Shown: positions 1 through 7,502 of the stretch, piece by piece | Numbering within the stretch: position 1 is the first letter of the stretch | How the letters are laid out: every line of letters begins with the position of its first letter | Source: CAVXYC01 sp046154735 | GTDB taxonomy: Bacteria > Chloroflexota > UBA6077 > JACCZL01 | Assembly (NCBI GenBank): GCA_046154735.1 | Contig: JBJXFJ010000231.1 | Span: 1 to 16,468 of the forward strand | Reading direction: 5' to 3' | DNA length: 16,468 nt | The notes under the pieces: model-generated | The model's database searches: none | What the model saw: the letters and a program-made list of their open reading frames with translations, nothing else | What the model was told of the DNA's origin: nothing | Program-made: the position numbers and the translations under genes

Positions 1-663
1 ACCCTCGCGCCCATCGCGAGCGCTCGTCAGCGTGGCGATGCGGGACCTTCCAAGGTAGCAGTCGTATTTTTCATGAAGCCGACTCGCACGCCTGTGATAG
101 GCGTCTACAAGTTGAGCAGAATGCGGGTCAAATTGTAGCGGCTCCATGAGGTTTGCATGCACCGGGTAGAATCGAGCGAGATCATCATCCTCACCGTTCA
201 CGCCAATTCGGCTCGCGACCTCGTCGTAATAAGGGCCGATTTCCCCGTAGTTAAACGGGAACTCCTTCAACTCGTCGTCATTCAGAGGATAGGCGCCAGC
301 GGTCCATGCCTCAGCCAGCCCTCCCTGAGCGAAAGACATCAGCGGCTCAAAGCCTTTGCCTTCGGAATTAAACGCCGATGGACGCGAAAAGACGTAGTTC
401 TTGGTTGGCGGCACACCATAGTACTTCGTGTAGTAGTCCGTTTCCGAGCCAGGAAAGACAACGGACTCAAACCGCTCACCCAGGAAATAGCCGGACGGGT
501 CACTCAAGCTCGTCTTGAGCTCATTGAATCCAGCCATTTTGAGGTCCGCACGCGGCTTCCCGTTGCCCACGTCGAGCATCGTCACGTCATAGCCCTTTTT
601 CAGGACAGAAAGGGCGAAGTGGACACCGCTGGCGCCGGACCCAATGACCACGACCTTACTCAT
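1..663 (-). CDS. GMC-family FAD-dependent oxidoreductase, 3' end cut by window edge
   Basis: An open frame of 221 codons runs from the ATG at 663 to base 1 with no stop, so only the N-terminal part is seen; GMC enzymes are usually 500-600 residues. A dinucleotide-binding motif GSGASG sits at residues 8-13 and the second strand ends in LDVG near residue 31. A GGLAEAWTAG loop at 114-123 and an FPFNYGEIGPYYD stretch near 134-147 match the flavin-binding part of glucose-methanol-choline type oxidoreductases. No signal peptide is visible. The expected reaction is flavin-dependent oxidation of an alcohol or sugar hydroxyl; the substrate is unknown. The start overlaps the upstream stop as ATGA, so translation is probably coupled to the 190-residue protein before it. 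The GMC assignment rests on motifs; a more distant FAD oxidoreductase is possible because the catalytic C-terminus is missing. Confidence 0.8.
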   Translation of the reverse strand, partial: MSKVVVIGSGASGVHFALSVLKKGYDVTMLDVGNGKPRADLKMAGFNELKTSLSDPSGYFLGERFESVVFPGSETDYYTKYYGVPPTKNYVFSRPSAFNSEGKGFEPLMSFAQGGLAEAWTAGAYPLNDDELKEFPFNYGEIGPYYDEVASRIGVNGEDDDLARFYPVHANLMEPLQFDPHSAQLVDAYHRRASRLHEKYDCYLGRSRIATLTSARDGREG

Positions 664-1232
664 GATGCACGGCCCAGAGGATGCTCGCTGGACACGGGCA
701 GCTCAGTCGCTAGAGGCGGGTCTGAGACTGCTTCCGGCAGGACTTTGACCTTGTCCGGCACCTGACCCCGTGGCAAGACTTTGCATGTAAGCCGCTTCAC
801 CGTGCAGGCCCCTTTGTAGATCCAGAACGCGGGCATGAGCAGTCCCGTGGCCGCTATGAGGCCAGTGATGCTGGCGAAGCCATGATAGATGAATAGGCCG
901 CAGAGTTTGAGCTTGCCTCCCCGGTCCGGCGAGTCAAAGTAGCGAAAGCTAGGGTCGCTCGACTCGAGAATAGAAAGGAGCAAGATCATCTTCTTACGAA
1001 CCATCGATTGCCTTCTGAAAAAGGACGTGTACGAGTCGATGGGACCAATGGCGGGACGCCAGGAGCACACCACCTGGAGCATGAAGGCATCGAGTGGGTC
1101 AACAGGATCCCGGAGCTCAGGAGACAGCAAGTGTGCCTGTCTGTATTTGTCCATGACGTAGTCTGACGGCGTCTGGCCAATGAGATAGCGCGCGAACGTC
1201 TGACATTCGACGCTCAGAATATCATTTATCAC
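660..1232 (-). CDS. Uncharacterised protein with one long hydrophobic segment, upstream partner of the GMC oxidoreductase
   Basis: I do not recognise the family. The frame is open further upstream, to an ATG at 1337, but that would put 116 bases inside the epimerase gene. The GTG at 1232 overlaps the epimerase stop by only 11 bases and gives 190 residues, in keeping with the other junctions. Residues 1-100 are soluble-looking and contain RRQSMVRKKM followed by LLLSILES. Residues about 111-138 are strongly hydrophobic and may form one membrane helix or a tight hairpin. The last 50 residues are polar and proline-rich. The stop forms an ATGA overlap with the GMC gene. A small protein encoded just before a GMC flavoprotein recalls the small subunits of gluconate and fructose dehydrogenases, which act with a GMC subunit, but no Tat signal or clear homology is visible. 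A role as partner or membrane anchor is inference. Confidence 0.75.
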   Translation of the reverse strand: MINDILSVECQTFARYLIGQTPSDYVMDKYRQAHLLSPELRDPVDPLDAFMLQVVCSWRPAIGPIDSYTSFFRRQSMVRKKMILLLSILESSDPSFRYFDSPDRGGKLKLCGLFIYHGFASITGLIAATGLLMPAFWIYKGACTVKRLTCKVLPRGQVPDKVKVLPEAVSDPPLATELPVSSEHPLGRAS

Positions 1233-2154
1233 TGGCTTCGTCTCCGTTTGCAATGAGTACCTTGAGCATGGCGTCATTTGACAGCATGGAAGGCGCTTGT
1301 TTACGGACCAGCTCATTTTGCTTGATGGTGCCGTCATGGATGAAGGCAGCGAGCTGCCCGGAATTGATGGGTAATAATTGATACATGGATGCTTCGAGAA
1401 GAGATGTCACAGCCATCAATGGGCCAATTGGAATTGGAACAACCGCGTGGTGAGCGCCCGTAAGACGAAAATGAAGATTGGCTAGGAGCTCTCGATACGC
1501 GACTGGTTGAGGGCCGCCGATCTCTATCGTCTCTCCGATACAGAGTCGTTCGTTCACGATATCTTGGAGGCACGTGATGAAGTCATCAATGTAAATTGGT
1601 TGAATCATCGTTGCGCCGCTGCCAAACACGATGGGGCGAGGCAATCGGGCCAGGCTGAGAAAGGCTCGCCAGATCCGTGACTCTTCGGCCAATACGATCG
1701 TTGGTCGAACAATGGTGAATGGCATCTTGCTGCCTGTCACCAGGTCTTCGGCCAGGCGTTTGGAATACGCGTAATGGTACCGACGGATGGGTGGATACTT
1801 GACCGCAATAGTGCTCATATGAACGAAGTGGGTCACACCAGCTTGCTCACATCGACTGAGTAAGTGCTCCGTTCCCCGCACGTTCACCTCGAAGTACGTA
1901 GTTGGCGCGGCTTTCCCCGTGACGCCGGCCAGGTGCACAACGGATTCACATTCCCTTAAGCACGACTCATAGGCTGCGTGGTCAAATAGATCCCCATGAA
2001 TCTGGACAACGTTCTTGGGGATCCTTTCCGCCAGTGAGACTGGAAACGGATTTCGCGTAAGGCAAAAGATGTGGTCGTACCTGGAAGCATCGAGCTGCTG
2101 CAAAAGGCGGTTGCCAATTAAGCCACTCGCGCCGGTCACAAAAAGTGACTTCAT
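1222..2154 (-). CDS. NAD-dependent epimerase/dehydratase (extended SDR family)
   Basis: This 310-residue protein starts MKSLFVTGASGLIG, with the extended-SDR nucleotide-binding motif GASGLIG at residues 8-14. HLAG lies at 74-77, a conserved serine in MSTIA at 114, and the catalytic pair in YHYAYSKR as Tyr128 and Lys132. Members epimerise, dehydrate or reduce nucleotide-linked sugars in the cytoplasm. The C-terminal half is less typical and ends in a mostly alpha-helical stretch, so the protein may belong to the NAD(P)H-binding sugar-reductase branch; the exact substrate cannot be told. The ATG overlaps the preceding stop as ATGA, and AGGA lies about a dozen bases upstream. The last 11 bases overlap the next gene. 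The neighbours support a role in making a precursor sugar or modifying a lipid-linked glycan. Confidence 0.9.
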   Translation of the reverse strand: MKSLFVTGASGLIGNRLLQQLDASRYDHIFCLTRNPFPVSLAERIPKNVVQIHGDLFDHAAYESCLRECESVVHLAGVTGKAAPTTYFEVNVRGTEHLLSRCEQAGVTHFVHMSTIAVKYPPIRRYHYAYSKRLAEDLVTGSKMPFTIVRPTIVLAEESRIWRAFLSLARLPRPIVFGSGATMIQPIYIDDFITCLQDIVNERLCIGETIEIGGPQPVAYRELLANLHFRLTGAHHAVVPIPIGPLMAVTSLLEASMYQLLPINSGQLAAFIHDGTIKQNELVRKQAPSMLSNDAMLKVLIANGDEASDK

Positions 2155-3788
2155 GGTCGCGGACTTTCCTGGGAGCGGTTAGAGTCAGGCAAGCTGTGGG
2201 ACCAGACTGCGTAGACGAGCCCAGCCGCGAGGCAAAACAGCGGGAGCGGAGATACGCCGCCGGAAAAGACGTCACCGTACGCTGATCCCAGGCGCGACAG
2301 CGTTGTGAGCGCTGGAAGCTGAAAACCCTGAACAAAGACGTGCACTATGGGGTTCAGAACACCGAGTGGGCTTTCGACATCGCGATACATTGCGAGTGAC
2401 CATGCTTCAGCCACTGACACGACCGCGATGAGTAAGATCGCCGGGCGGGGCAGACGCATGATGACCACGGCCGCGGGGATAAACAGGAAGGGAAAGATCG
2501 CGGCCAGATAGCGGATGCCAGTATTGAACTGTAGTCTCGTGTAGTTGCTCCCACTAAAGAACAACAAGAACGCGGCGGACAGAATGAGGAGAAACGCGAG
2601 CTCGAATCGCGGTAGACGGTGCGTCCCATTGCGGTCGATGAACGGACAGAGTAGCGCGAGCAGCAGAAGTGGGCTTGAGACGAAGAGCCCAAATCGATGA
2701 TCGAATGCCAGGGCGACGATCAACTCCACCTGCGGTAACCCATACCCCTGATAACCCAGCTCGATCCACTCAACGGGCGGCATCCAGTGCTGACCGGGGA
2801 AGAACGGATGGCCGAAACTATCCCACTGGTAGAACCAGAGCAACGTCACCGGAGCCAGCGTTCCAACAACGTACCAGCCGCCACTTCTCAGAGCATCCCT
2901 GACGGACTGATCGCGCCACTCGCGGAGTACGCCGTAGCAGAACAGTCCCAGCAGCAAGACCAGCCCACTATAGTCGAATAACAGCGCAGTTCCACCTGCG
3001 AGCCCGCCGAGCAAGAACCTGGAACGGCTTGACCACGGGAGTGCCCGTCCGGGGTTCCATAACGAGAGGAACCCGACGAACGCAATATGGCCCAGCATCA
3101 GATTGTGGTTTAGATACCCGGTTCGGAAGAACACGGGCGTTCCAAATGCGTACAGGAGAGCCAGCCAGAGTGCCGTCCTGTCAGCATTGAAGAGCTGTCG
3201 CAACGCCACGAACATCATGACGGCGCCCCGCGCTGAACTGGGCGCCATACAGAGAGCCTGCATGATGAGCGCAGCCATGCCGAATTTGACATCGAATCCT
3301 CGTATCCAGGATTCGCGGAAGAATTCGCGAGCCATCGGCCACGGGGAGTTATATTCCGGCGCATTTTCGATGCCGCTTGCAGCTCGCCCCCGGATCACTG
3401 ACTCCACCACTCGATCCGTAATTGGGCGCAGGAGCGCATACGGGATGGCCGCCAGAACCGAAACTCCCGGGTTGTTACCAATGTGCCAGCCGTAGCCGGG
3501 CTTCTCGAAAATGTCAGGATGCATGCCCGCATACTCGTCCACGCGAAATGACAGGTGGTCGCCCAGCGAGAGTGCCGGGTAGATCTCACGGACAATATTC
3601 GTGGTGAAGTGCATGGCATACACCAGCCAGCATGTGAGAAAGAGTCGGACCGCAATGCCCTTCGGCGAAAACTTCCAGGGCTCAGGCTCATGCTGACTCT
3701 GCTGCAGTGACGTACTTGAATCAGAACTTGATGTAATGTTGGTCCAAGTTTGTCCCGGCCTGTCGCTAACGAGCATTGGATTCTTCAT
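2151..3788 (-). CDS. Multi-pass membrane protein, probable GT-C-like glycosyltransferase
   Basis: This 545-residue protein has a polar N-terminal tail of about 45 residues, a first membrane helix near 46-64, then a loop carrying DHLSFRVDEY (about 77-86) and GYGWHIGNNPG (about 98-108). About ten further hydrophobic segments follow. An acidic pair in the first extracytoplasmic loop followed by many membrane helices is the layout of GT-C glycosyltransferases that use polyprenyl-phosphate sugars, but I could not match it firmly to a named family. A polymerase-like (Wzy) role is the main alternative, which matters because no other Wzy candidate is seen here. The gene overlaps both neighbours by four bases (ATGA), between the flippase and the epimerase. 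The start is fixed by the overlap at 3785-3788. Confidence 0.8.
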   Translation of the reverse strand: MKNPMLVSDRPGQTWTNITSSSDSSTSLQQSQHEPEPWKFSPKGIAVRLFLTCWLVYAMHFTTNIVREIYPALSLGDHLSFRVDEYAGMHPDIFEKPGYGWHIGNNPGVSVLAAIPYALLRPITDRVVESVIRGRAASGIENAPEYNSPWPMAREFFRESWIRGFDVKFGMAALIMQALCMAPSSARGAVMMFVALRQLFNADRTALWLALLYAFGTPVFFRTGYLNHNLMLGHIAFVGFLSLWNPGRALPWSSRSRFLLGGLAGGTALLFDYSGLVLLLGLFCYGVLREWRDQSVRDALRSGGWYVVGTLAPVTLLWFYQWDSFGHPFFPGQHWMPPVEWIELGYQGYGLPQVELIVALAFDHRFGLFVSSPLLLLALLCPFIDRNGTHRLPRFELAFLLILSAAFLLFFSGSNYTRLQFNTGIRYLAAIFPFLFIPAAVVIMRLPRPAILLIAVVSVAEAWSLAMYRDVESPLGVLNPIVHVFVQGFQLPALTTLSRLGSAYGDVFSGGVSPLPLFCLAAGLVYAVWSHSLPDSNRSQESPRP

Positions 3789-5242
3789 AGGTTCGCGCGT
3801 GACCGATTTGGATTCAGCACTGATTGGATTTCACCGAGCAGATTGGGCTGCAAACTGATCGCAGCGATGCAGCCCGCGCCAAGGGCCAGACACCCCGCCA
3901 ACCAACTACTGCCAGTGGGGTTCACTACAAGAGCCATGGCGAGGCCGATCCCAACGACGAAGGGCTTCCAGGAATTGGTCCATAAGCGCACGGGCGCGAT
4001 GGTACGGCGAACGAAGGATACTGCGAGCATCAGGATGAGAGCCTCTGACAAGACCATGGCCATCGCCGCGCCCCGCAGTCCAAACTGCAGGATCAGTACA
4101 CTGCAGAGCGCCAGATTGACCCCGGCGCCCCAAGCCGCGGCAGCCAGCTCGAGCCGTTGCTGACCATACGCGATGAGCGCATATCGAAAGTTTCCGCTTA
4201 GAAGGGCTAAGGGGATGAACCAGATGAGTATCTGAAACACGCCGGCGGCCTCGGGATAACCCGCACCGTACACAAGCGCAATCAATGGGTCAGCTAATCC
4301 CAGTCCGGCAACCCCAATGAGAATGCCGGCCCACGCGGTAATTTGAATAGATGTGGCGATGAGATTCTGGAAGTCCAGCAGCGGCTTCTCTGAGGAACGA
4401 GACAGGGACGGGAGCAGATTGAAGAAATAGAGCCAGACAAATGTGTGCAAGGCAATCACCAGCCGGTGAGCAGCGCCAAACAGTCCCACATCGCTGCCAT
4501 CAACCAGCAGCCCCAGCCAAACCGTTGCAAAGTAGATTTTCCCGGCCCAAACAAGCTCCGCGGCACCTATCGGGAGGGCCTGGCGAAAGATCGCCAGGGC
4601 GAATCCCGGATCGATCCGCTCACGGAACGGGTTGGCTGAGGTGAGCAGCAGTCCGGCGTACAGCGCTACTGCCGCCATAGCGGCGCCAAACTCGATGATG
4701 GGCACGGTCCAGAGTCGGCCGGGATCGCTTACACAGACAAATACGCCAACCGCAAAAAGCGTCCATCGGAGTGCGGTCGCGGAGGCCACCACGTGCATCT
4801 GGTCTCTTCCCTGAAAAGCCCAGGGTACCAGGCCAGGCACGGCAAGGAGGTAGAGACAATAAAGGAGCAGGAGCTGTTTGAGCATCCATGGCTTATCAAT
4901 GAGCAGGCTAAGGGCGGCAAGGAGCCCAATAGCTCCCACGGCCACCACACATCGAACAACCACCACGTGAGCGACCAGCCGAGCGACAGATGACTCATTC
5001 TTGGCCACTTCGCGGGCGCCAAACGCGCTCAAGCCGCTGTCCACGATCAGAGTGAAGAAGACCACCAATGCGAGGGCAAACTCGAGCTGGCCATAGTCCG
5101 CGGGGCCGAGAACCCGGGCGAGGTATGCGAAAGCCACGGCCGTGAGGACCTTGCTCAGTAACTCTCCACCCGTGAGCACCGCGAAATTGGCGGCCAGCCG
5201 AGACGCTAAGATGCGTGGTTTGTGTGACGCGCCTGGCGTCAA
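3785..5242 (-). CDS. Wzx-type oligosaccharide flippase (polysaccharide biosynthesis/MOP superfamily)
   Basis: This 485-residue, highly hydrophobic protein has about 12-14 predicted membrane helices. The N-terminal stretch NFAVLTGGELLSKVL, followed by AYLARVLGPADYGQ (about residues 38-51), is characteristic of Wzx/RfbX flippases in the MOP exporter superfamily. FSGL-type pore-lining features cannot be judged by eye. It would move undecaprenyl-linked oligosaccharide from the cytoplasmic to the periplasmic face of the inner membrane. The start codon is TTG at 5242, overlapping the preceding TGA as TTGA. No ATG lies nearby in frame, and the N-terminal homology begins soon after, so the TTG is likely genuine. 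The downstream gene overlaps as ATGA. Presence of this protein indicates Wzx-dependent rather than ABC-transporter-dependent export. The family assignment is firm; the substrate is unknown. Confidence 0.93.
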   Translation of the reverse strand: MTPGASHKPRILASRLAANFAVLTGGELLSKVLTAVAFAYLARVLGPADYGQLEFALALVVFFTLIVDSGLSAFGAREVAKNESSVARLVAHVVVVRCVVAVGAIGLLAALSLLIDKPWMLKQLLLLYCLYLLAVPGLVPWAFQGRDQMHVVASATALRWTLFAVGVFVCVSDPGRLWTVPIIEFGAAMAAVALYAGLLLTSANPFRERIDPGFALAIFRQALPIGAAELVWAGKIYFATVWLGLLVDGSDVGLFGAAHRLVIALHTFVWLYFFNLLPSLSRSSEKPLLDFQNLIATSIQITAWAGILIGVAGLGLADPLIALVYGAGYPEAAGVFQILIWFIPLALLSGNFRYALIAYGQQRLELAAAAWGAGVNLALCSVLILQFGLRGAAMAMVLSEALILMLAVSFVRRTIAPVRLWTNSWKPFVVGIGLAMALVVNPTGSSWLAGCLALGAGCIAAISLQPNLLGEIQSVLNPNRSRANL

Positions 5243-6681
5243 TCTTCTACCACATGTGTTTCAAAGATGCGCCGATATGACTGCCACTTACCCTGATTAA
5301 ATGAGCCATTTGGCTCAAGGCAATCAGCGGCGGAATAGCCCATATACAGCGCATGGTGGAGGTTATCGTGCGAGAATAAGCCCTGCCGACCGAAGGTCAG
5401 GAGTCCATCCAATTCACTCATCCAGCCGTCGAGCTGGTTGAAGTGCGTTTCGTATCCTCGCTCATACATCGGATAGGCATTGCGAATGCGCCGAGTGGTT
5501 ACCCGCTGTATTCTGGCCCTTAGAGGTTGCCCCACACGACTCAACGTATCAGAGACAAGTTGCCCCAATTCCTCATCGCCTTGACTCCACACGGGGTCGT
5601 TTGGTGAGCAGGGAAGCTCAGCGCACAAGATCGTAACGTTTCGTGGGCCATTTCCGTTGCTGTAGTTCTTGGGTTCTGAGAGTCGAGTTATCGGGATATC
5701 GAGTCCGGGGAAGTAGTGAGCATCGTACGGGCTGAACTGCTCCTGCTCGAGCACTAAGTAGATGAGGAGCATTGCTCGGAAATCAATCTTCTGGGCGGCG
5801 CAAACATATTCGGACGGCGGGCATGGCTTCAGGGAGCGTGCGAGCGCCGTAATTGGGATCGTTGACCAGATGTAGTCCGCGGTTATGCTCTCAATGTTTC
5901 CTTCGTGCTCGAATCGCACAACATGCCGACCACCAGGTACGAGCTCCACAGCCTTCACGCCTGCATTCAGGTGAAGTGTTGCGCCCGACGCTTGAGCGGC
6001 CGCGGCGTACGCATCGCAGATCTGGCCATAACCGTGGCGAGGGTAAAGAAATCGCCCACTTCCGGGGGCCTTCAGTCCCGGCAACATGGAGGCCACTTTC
6101 CGCAGCATCTTTCCGAGGGATCCGGCGGAGACTCGTCGATGGGCCTGAGCGCCGGAGAGCTCATCCGGTTCCATACCCCAGATCTTTCGGGCATACGGGA
6201 AGTAAAAGTCGCGACAAATCGTACGCCCCAGCCCTGCTTCGAGAACCGATGCGAAACTGGCTTCGTCCGGTGCTTGAACTTTGTGTCCTGATACACCCCG
6301 GGTCAATGCGGAAAGCGAATCGAGCGCCACGCCCATTGCAAAGCTTGGCGGGAGCTTGAGAAGCAGGTCCAAAGGCTTGAGCGGAAAATGAATCCATCGG
6401 CCCCGAAGCCGAATGCGACCGTGGCGTGGACGGTCAAGCAGATCGCCCTTCAGTAGGTTGCGGATGTCGCCCAAGACGACCGGGTCGCAGACTGGGTGCA
6501 ACCGGTGGCTCCCATAGTCCACGCGCATGCCCGCAATCTCGAGGCTGGCTGCGTTTCCGCCCACCCAGCCATTGCGTTCGATAAGCGAGACATTGGCTAC
6601 CCCCCGGCGACTGAGCTGGTATGCCGCGCCGAGAGCAGCTGGTCCCGCACCGAGAATGGCGATGTGGGGTTTGGCGCTCAC
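5239..6681 (-). CDS. FAD-dependent oxidoreductase, UDP-galactopyranose mutase / protoporphyrinogen-oxidase-like
   Basis: This 480-residue flavoprotein has an N-terminal FAD motif ILGAGPAALGAAYQL (GxGxxA from residue 11), then GWVGGNAAS near 38-46 and VDYGSHRLHP near 55-64, the equivalent of the ligand-side loop of UDP-galactopyranose mutase. The C-terminal FAD-contact segment LTFGRQGLFSHDNLHHALYMG lies near 428-448. Classic bacterial UGM is about 370-390 residues, so this belongs to a longer, UGM-like group often found in polysaccharide clusters. Mutase activity is possible but not proven. The start is GTG at 6681 with GGAG eight bases upstream, a good ribosome site. The stop overlaps the flippase start by four bases. 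A second, divergent protein of the same superfamily is encoded at 13979-15418. It opens the overlapping distal block after a 203-base spacer. Confidence 0.88.
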   Translation of the reverse strand: MSAKPHIAILGAGPAALGAAYQLSRRGVANVSLIERNGWVGGNAASLEIAGMRVDYGSHRLHPVCDPVVLGDIRNLLKGDLLDRPRHGRIRLRGRWIHFPLKPLDLLLKLPPSFAMGVALDSLSALTRGVSGHKVQAPDEASFASVLEAGLGRTICRDFYFPYARKIWGMEPDELSGAQAHRRVSAGSLGKMLRKVASMLPGLKAPGSGRFLYPRHGYGQICDAYAAAAQASGATLHLNAGVKAVELVPGGRHVVRFEHEGNIESITADYIWSTIPITALARSLKPCPPSEYVCAAQKIDFRAMLLIYLVLEQEQFSPYDAHYFPGLDIPITRLSEPKNYSNGNGPRNVTILCAELPCSPNDPVWSQGDEELGQLVSDTLSRVGQPLRARIQRVTTRRIRNAYPMYERGYETHFNQLDGWMSELDGLLTFGRQGLFSHDNLHHALYMGYSAADCLEPNGSFNQGKWQSYRRIFETHVVED

Positions 6682-6884
6682 TGAGGTTGCTCCGTGTCGT
6701 TCGTAGTCTGCGCTGCGTGCATTGGGTCAGTTCGAAGCTTGGACATGTGCGAGGCTAGTGTTTGACACTCGACGAATTGATCGGGAGTGCTGACGGGTGG
6801 ATGACTCAATTGCCGAACCTTTCGCAGGCCGAGGGCCAAGGCTCTGCATCCTATGCTGAGCGCATTGACCTCGATCTCGGGGTG
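6682..6884. other. Intergenic spacer of 203 bases before the distal gene block
   Basis: No gene is supported here: open frames on either strand are short or extensions of neighbours. It contains a small perfect inverted repeat, AGTGT-TTG-ACACT at 6757-6769, too short and without a T-run to be called a terminator. It is the largest gap inside the operon and the place where an internal promoter for the overlapping distal block could sit, but no convincing -35/-10 pair facing the minus direction was found. Confidence 0.5.
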
Positions 6885-7457
6885 CTACATGACGTAGGGA
6901 ATAAATCTCCGCGTCCGGTTCATGTAATCCTTGTAATAAGGGAAGGCCTGTGAGAGGAGGGCTTCCTCCGTTGATGCTTGTCGAGTCACCACGGCCAATA
7001 GGGGGAGAACAGCAAGAAACAACCATGAGTTCAGCGCAAGTTGGAGGCCCAAAACAAGCAGGAGGTCACCTGCATAGATTGGATGACGAACGTACGCATA
7101 GATTCCATTATTTACGAGTTGCTGTCCCGACAACACTTGACGATCTTCGATGTCTGCCCAATTTTTCCCCAATGCCAGTCTTCCTGCGATCGCAGTTGCC
7201 AATCCGGCGAGGTAGATTCCGACGCCAACGACTCTCAGGCCTTTTGGCGCTCGGCTGATCGGCAAGATGTTAAGGAACAGCGTTTGCGCTAGGAGCATGA
7301 CAAGCGCGGCGACCTTACCACCTTTGACGACTTGGAGCTGGAGGGTCGATCGGTCTCTGTGAGTAACAGTTGCATTGGAGTTTGGGCATTTCATGAACTC
7401 CCAAAGGAGCTTATGGGCGACCAATCCGAGGAGCATAATCAGTCTGAGTGGGAACAC
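6885..7457 (-). CDS. Isoprenylcysteine carboxyl methyltransferase / PEMT-like membrane methyltransferase
   Basis: This 190-residue protein has four or five hydrophobic segments. The C-terminal half carries the family signature GIYAYVRHPIYAGDLLL (about residues 118-134, Arg124-His125-Pro126). After it come TEEALLSQAFPYYKDYMNR (163-181) and RFIP at 184-187, with the conserved glutamate pair near 164-165. In ICMT and phospholipid methyltransferases these segments bind S-adenosylmethionine. The acceptor in bacteria is generally unknown; a lipid, polyprenyl or glycan-linked group in the inner membrane is plausible given the neighbours. The start is GTG at 7457 with an excellent GGAGG seven bases upstream. 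It lies 45 bases after the DPM-like GT2 gene. The family is recognised with confidence, but the presence of a methyltransferase of this type in a glycan operon is not explained. Confidence 0.9.
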   Translation of the reverse strand: MFPLRLIMLLGLVAHKLLWEFMKCPNSNATVTHRDRSTLQLQVVKGGKVAALVMLLAQTLFLNILPISRAPKGLRVVGVGIYLAGLATAIAGRLALGKNWADIEDRQVLSGQQLVNNGIYAYVRHPIYAGDLLLVLGLQLALNSWLFLAVLPLLAVVTRQASTEEALLSQAFPYYKDYMNRTRRFIPYVM

Positions 7458-7502
7458 GCGGCAACCTCCGCCATATAAGCGCTTTGATTCAAGTACGCTG
7501 GC

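Noticed and set aside
157..765. 202-codon plus-strand frame opposite the GMC gene
   Set aside because: Antisense shadow of the minus-strand flavoprotein, whose Rossmann motif and operon overlap are clear; the plus-strand product has no recognisable features.
3750..4163. 137-codon plus-strand frame across the flippase/GT-C junction
   Set aside because: Shadow of two well-supported overlapping minus-strand genes; composition is arginine/proline-rich as expected for an antisense frame.
5853..6359. 168-codon plus-strand frame within the second UGM-like gene
   Set aside because: Antisense to a 480-residue flavoprotein with intact motifs; product is arginine-rich and motif-free.
6757..6769. AGTGT-TTG-ACACT hairpin as a terminator between blocks
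   Set aside because: Only five base pairs, not GC-rich and with no T-run; operon continuity is more likely.
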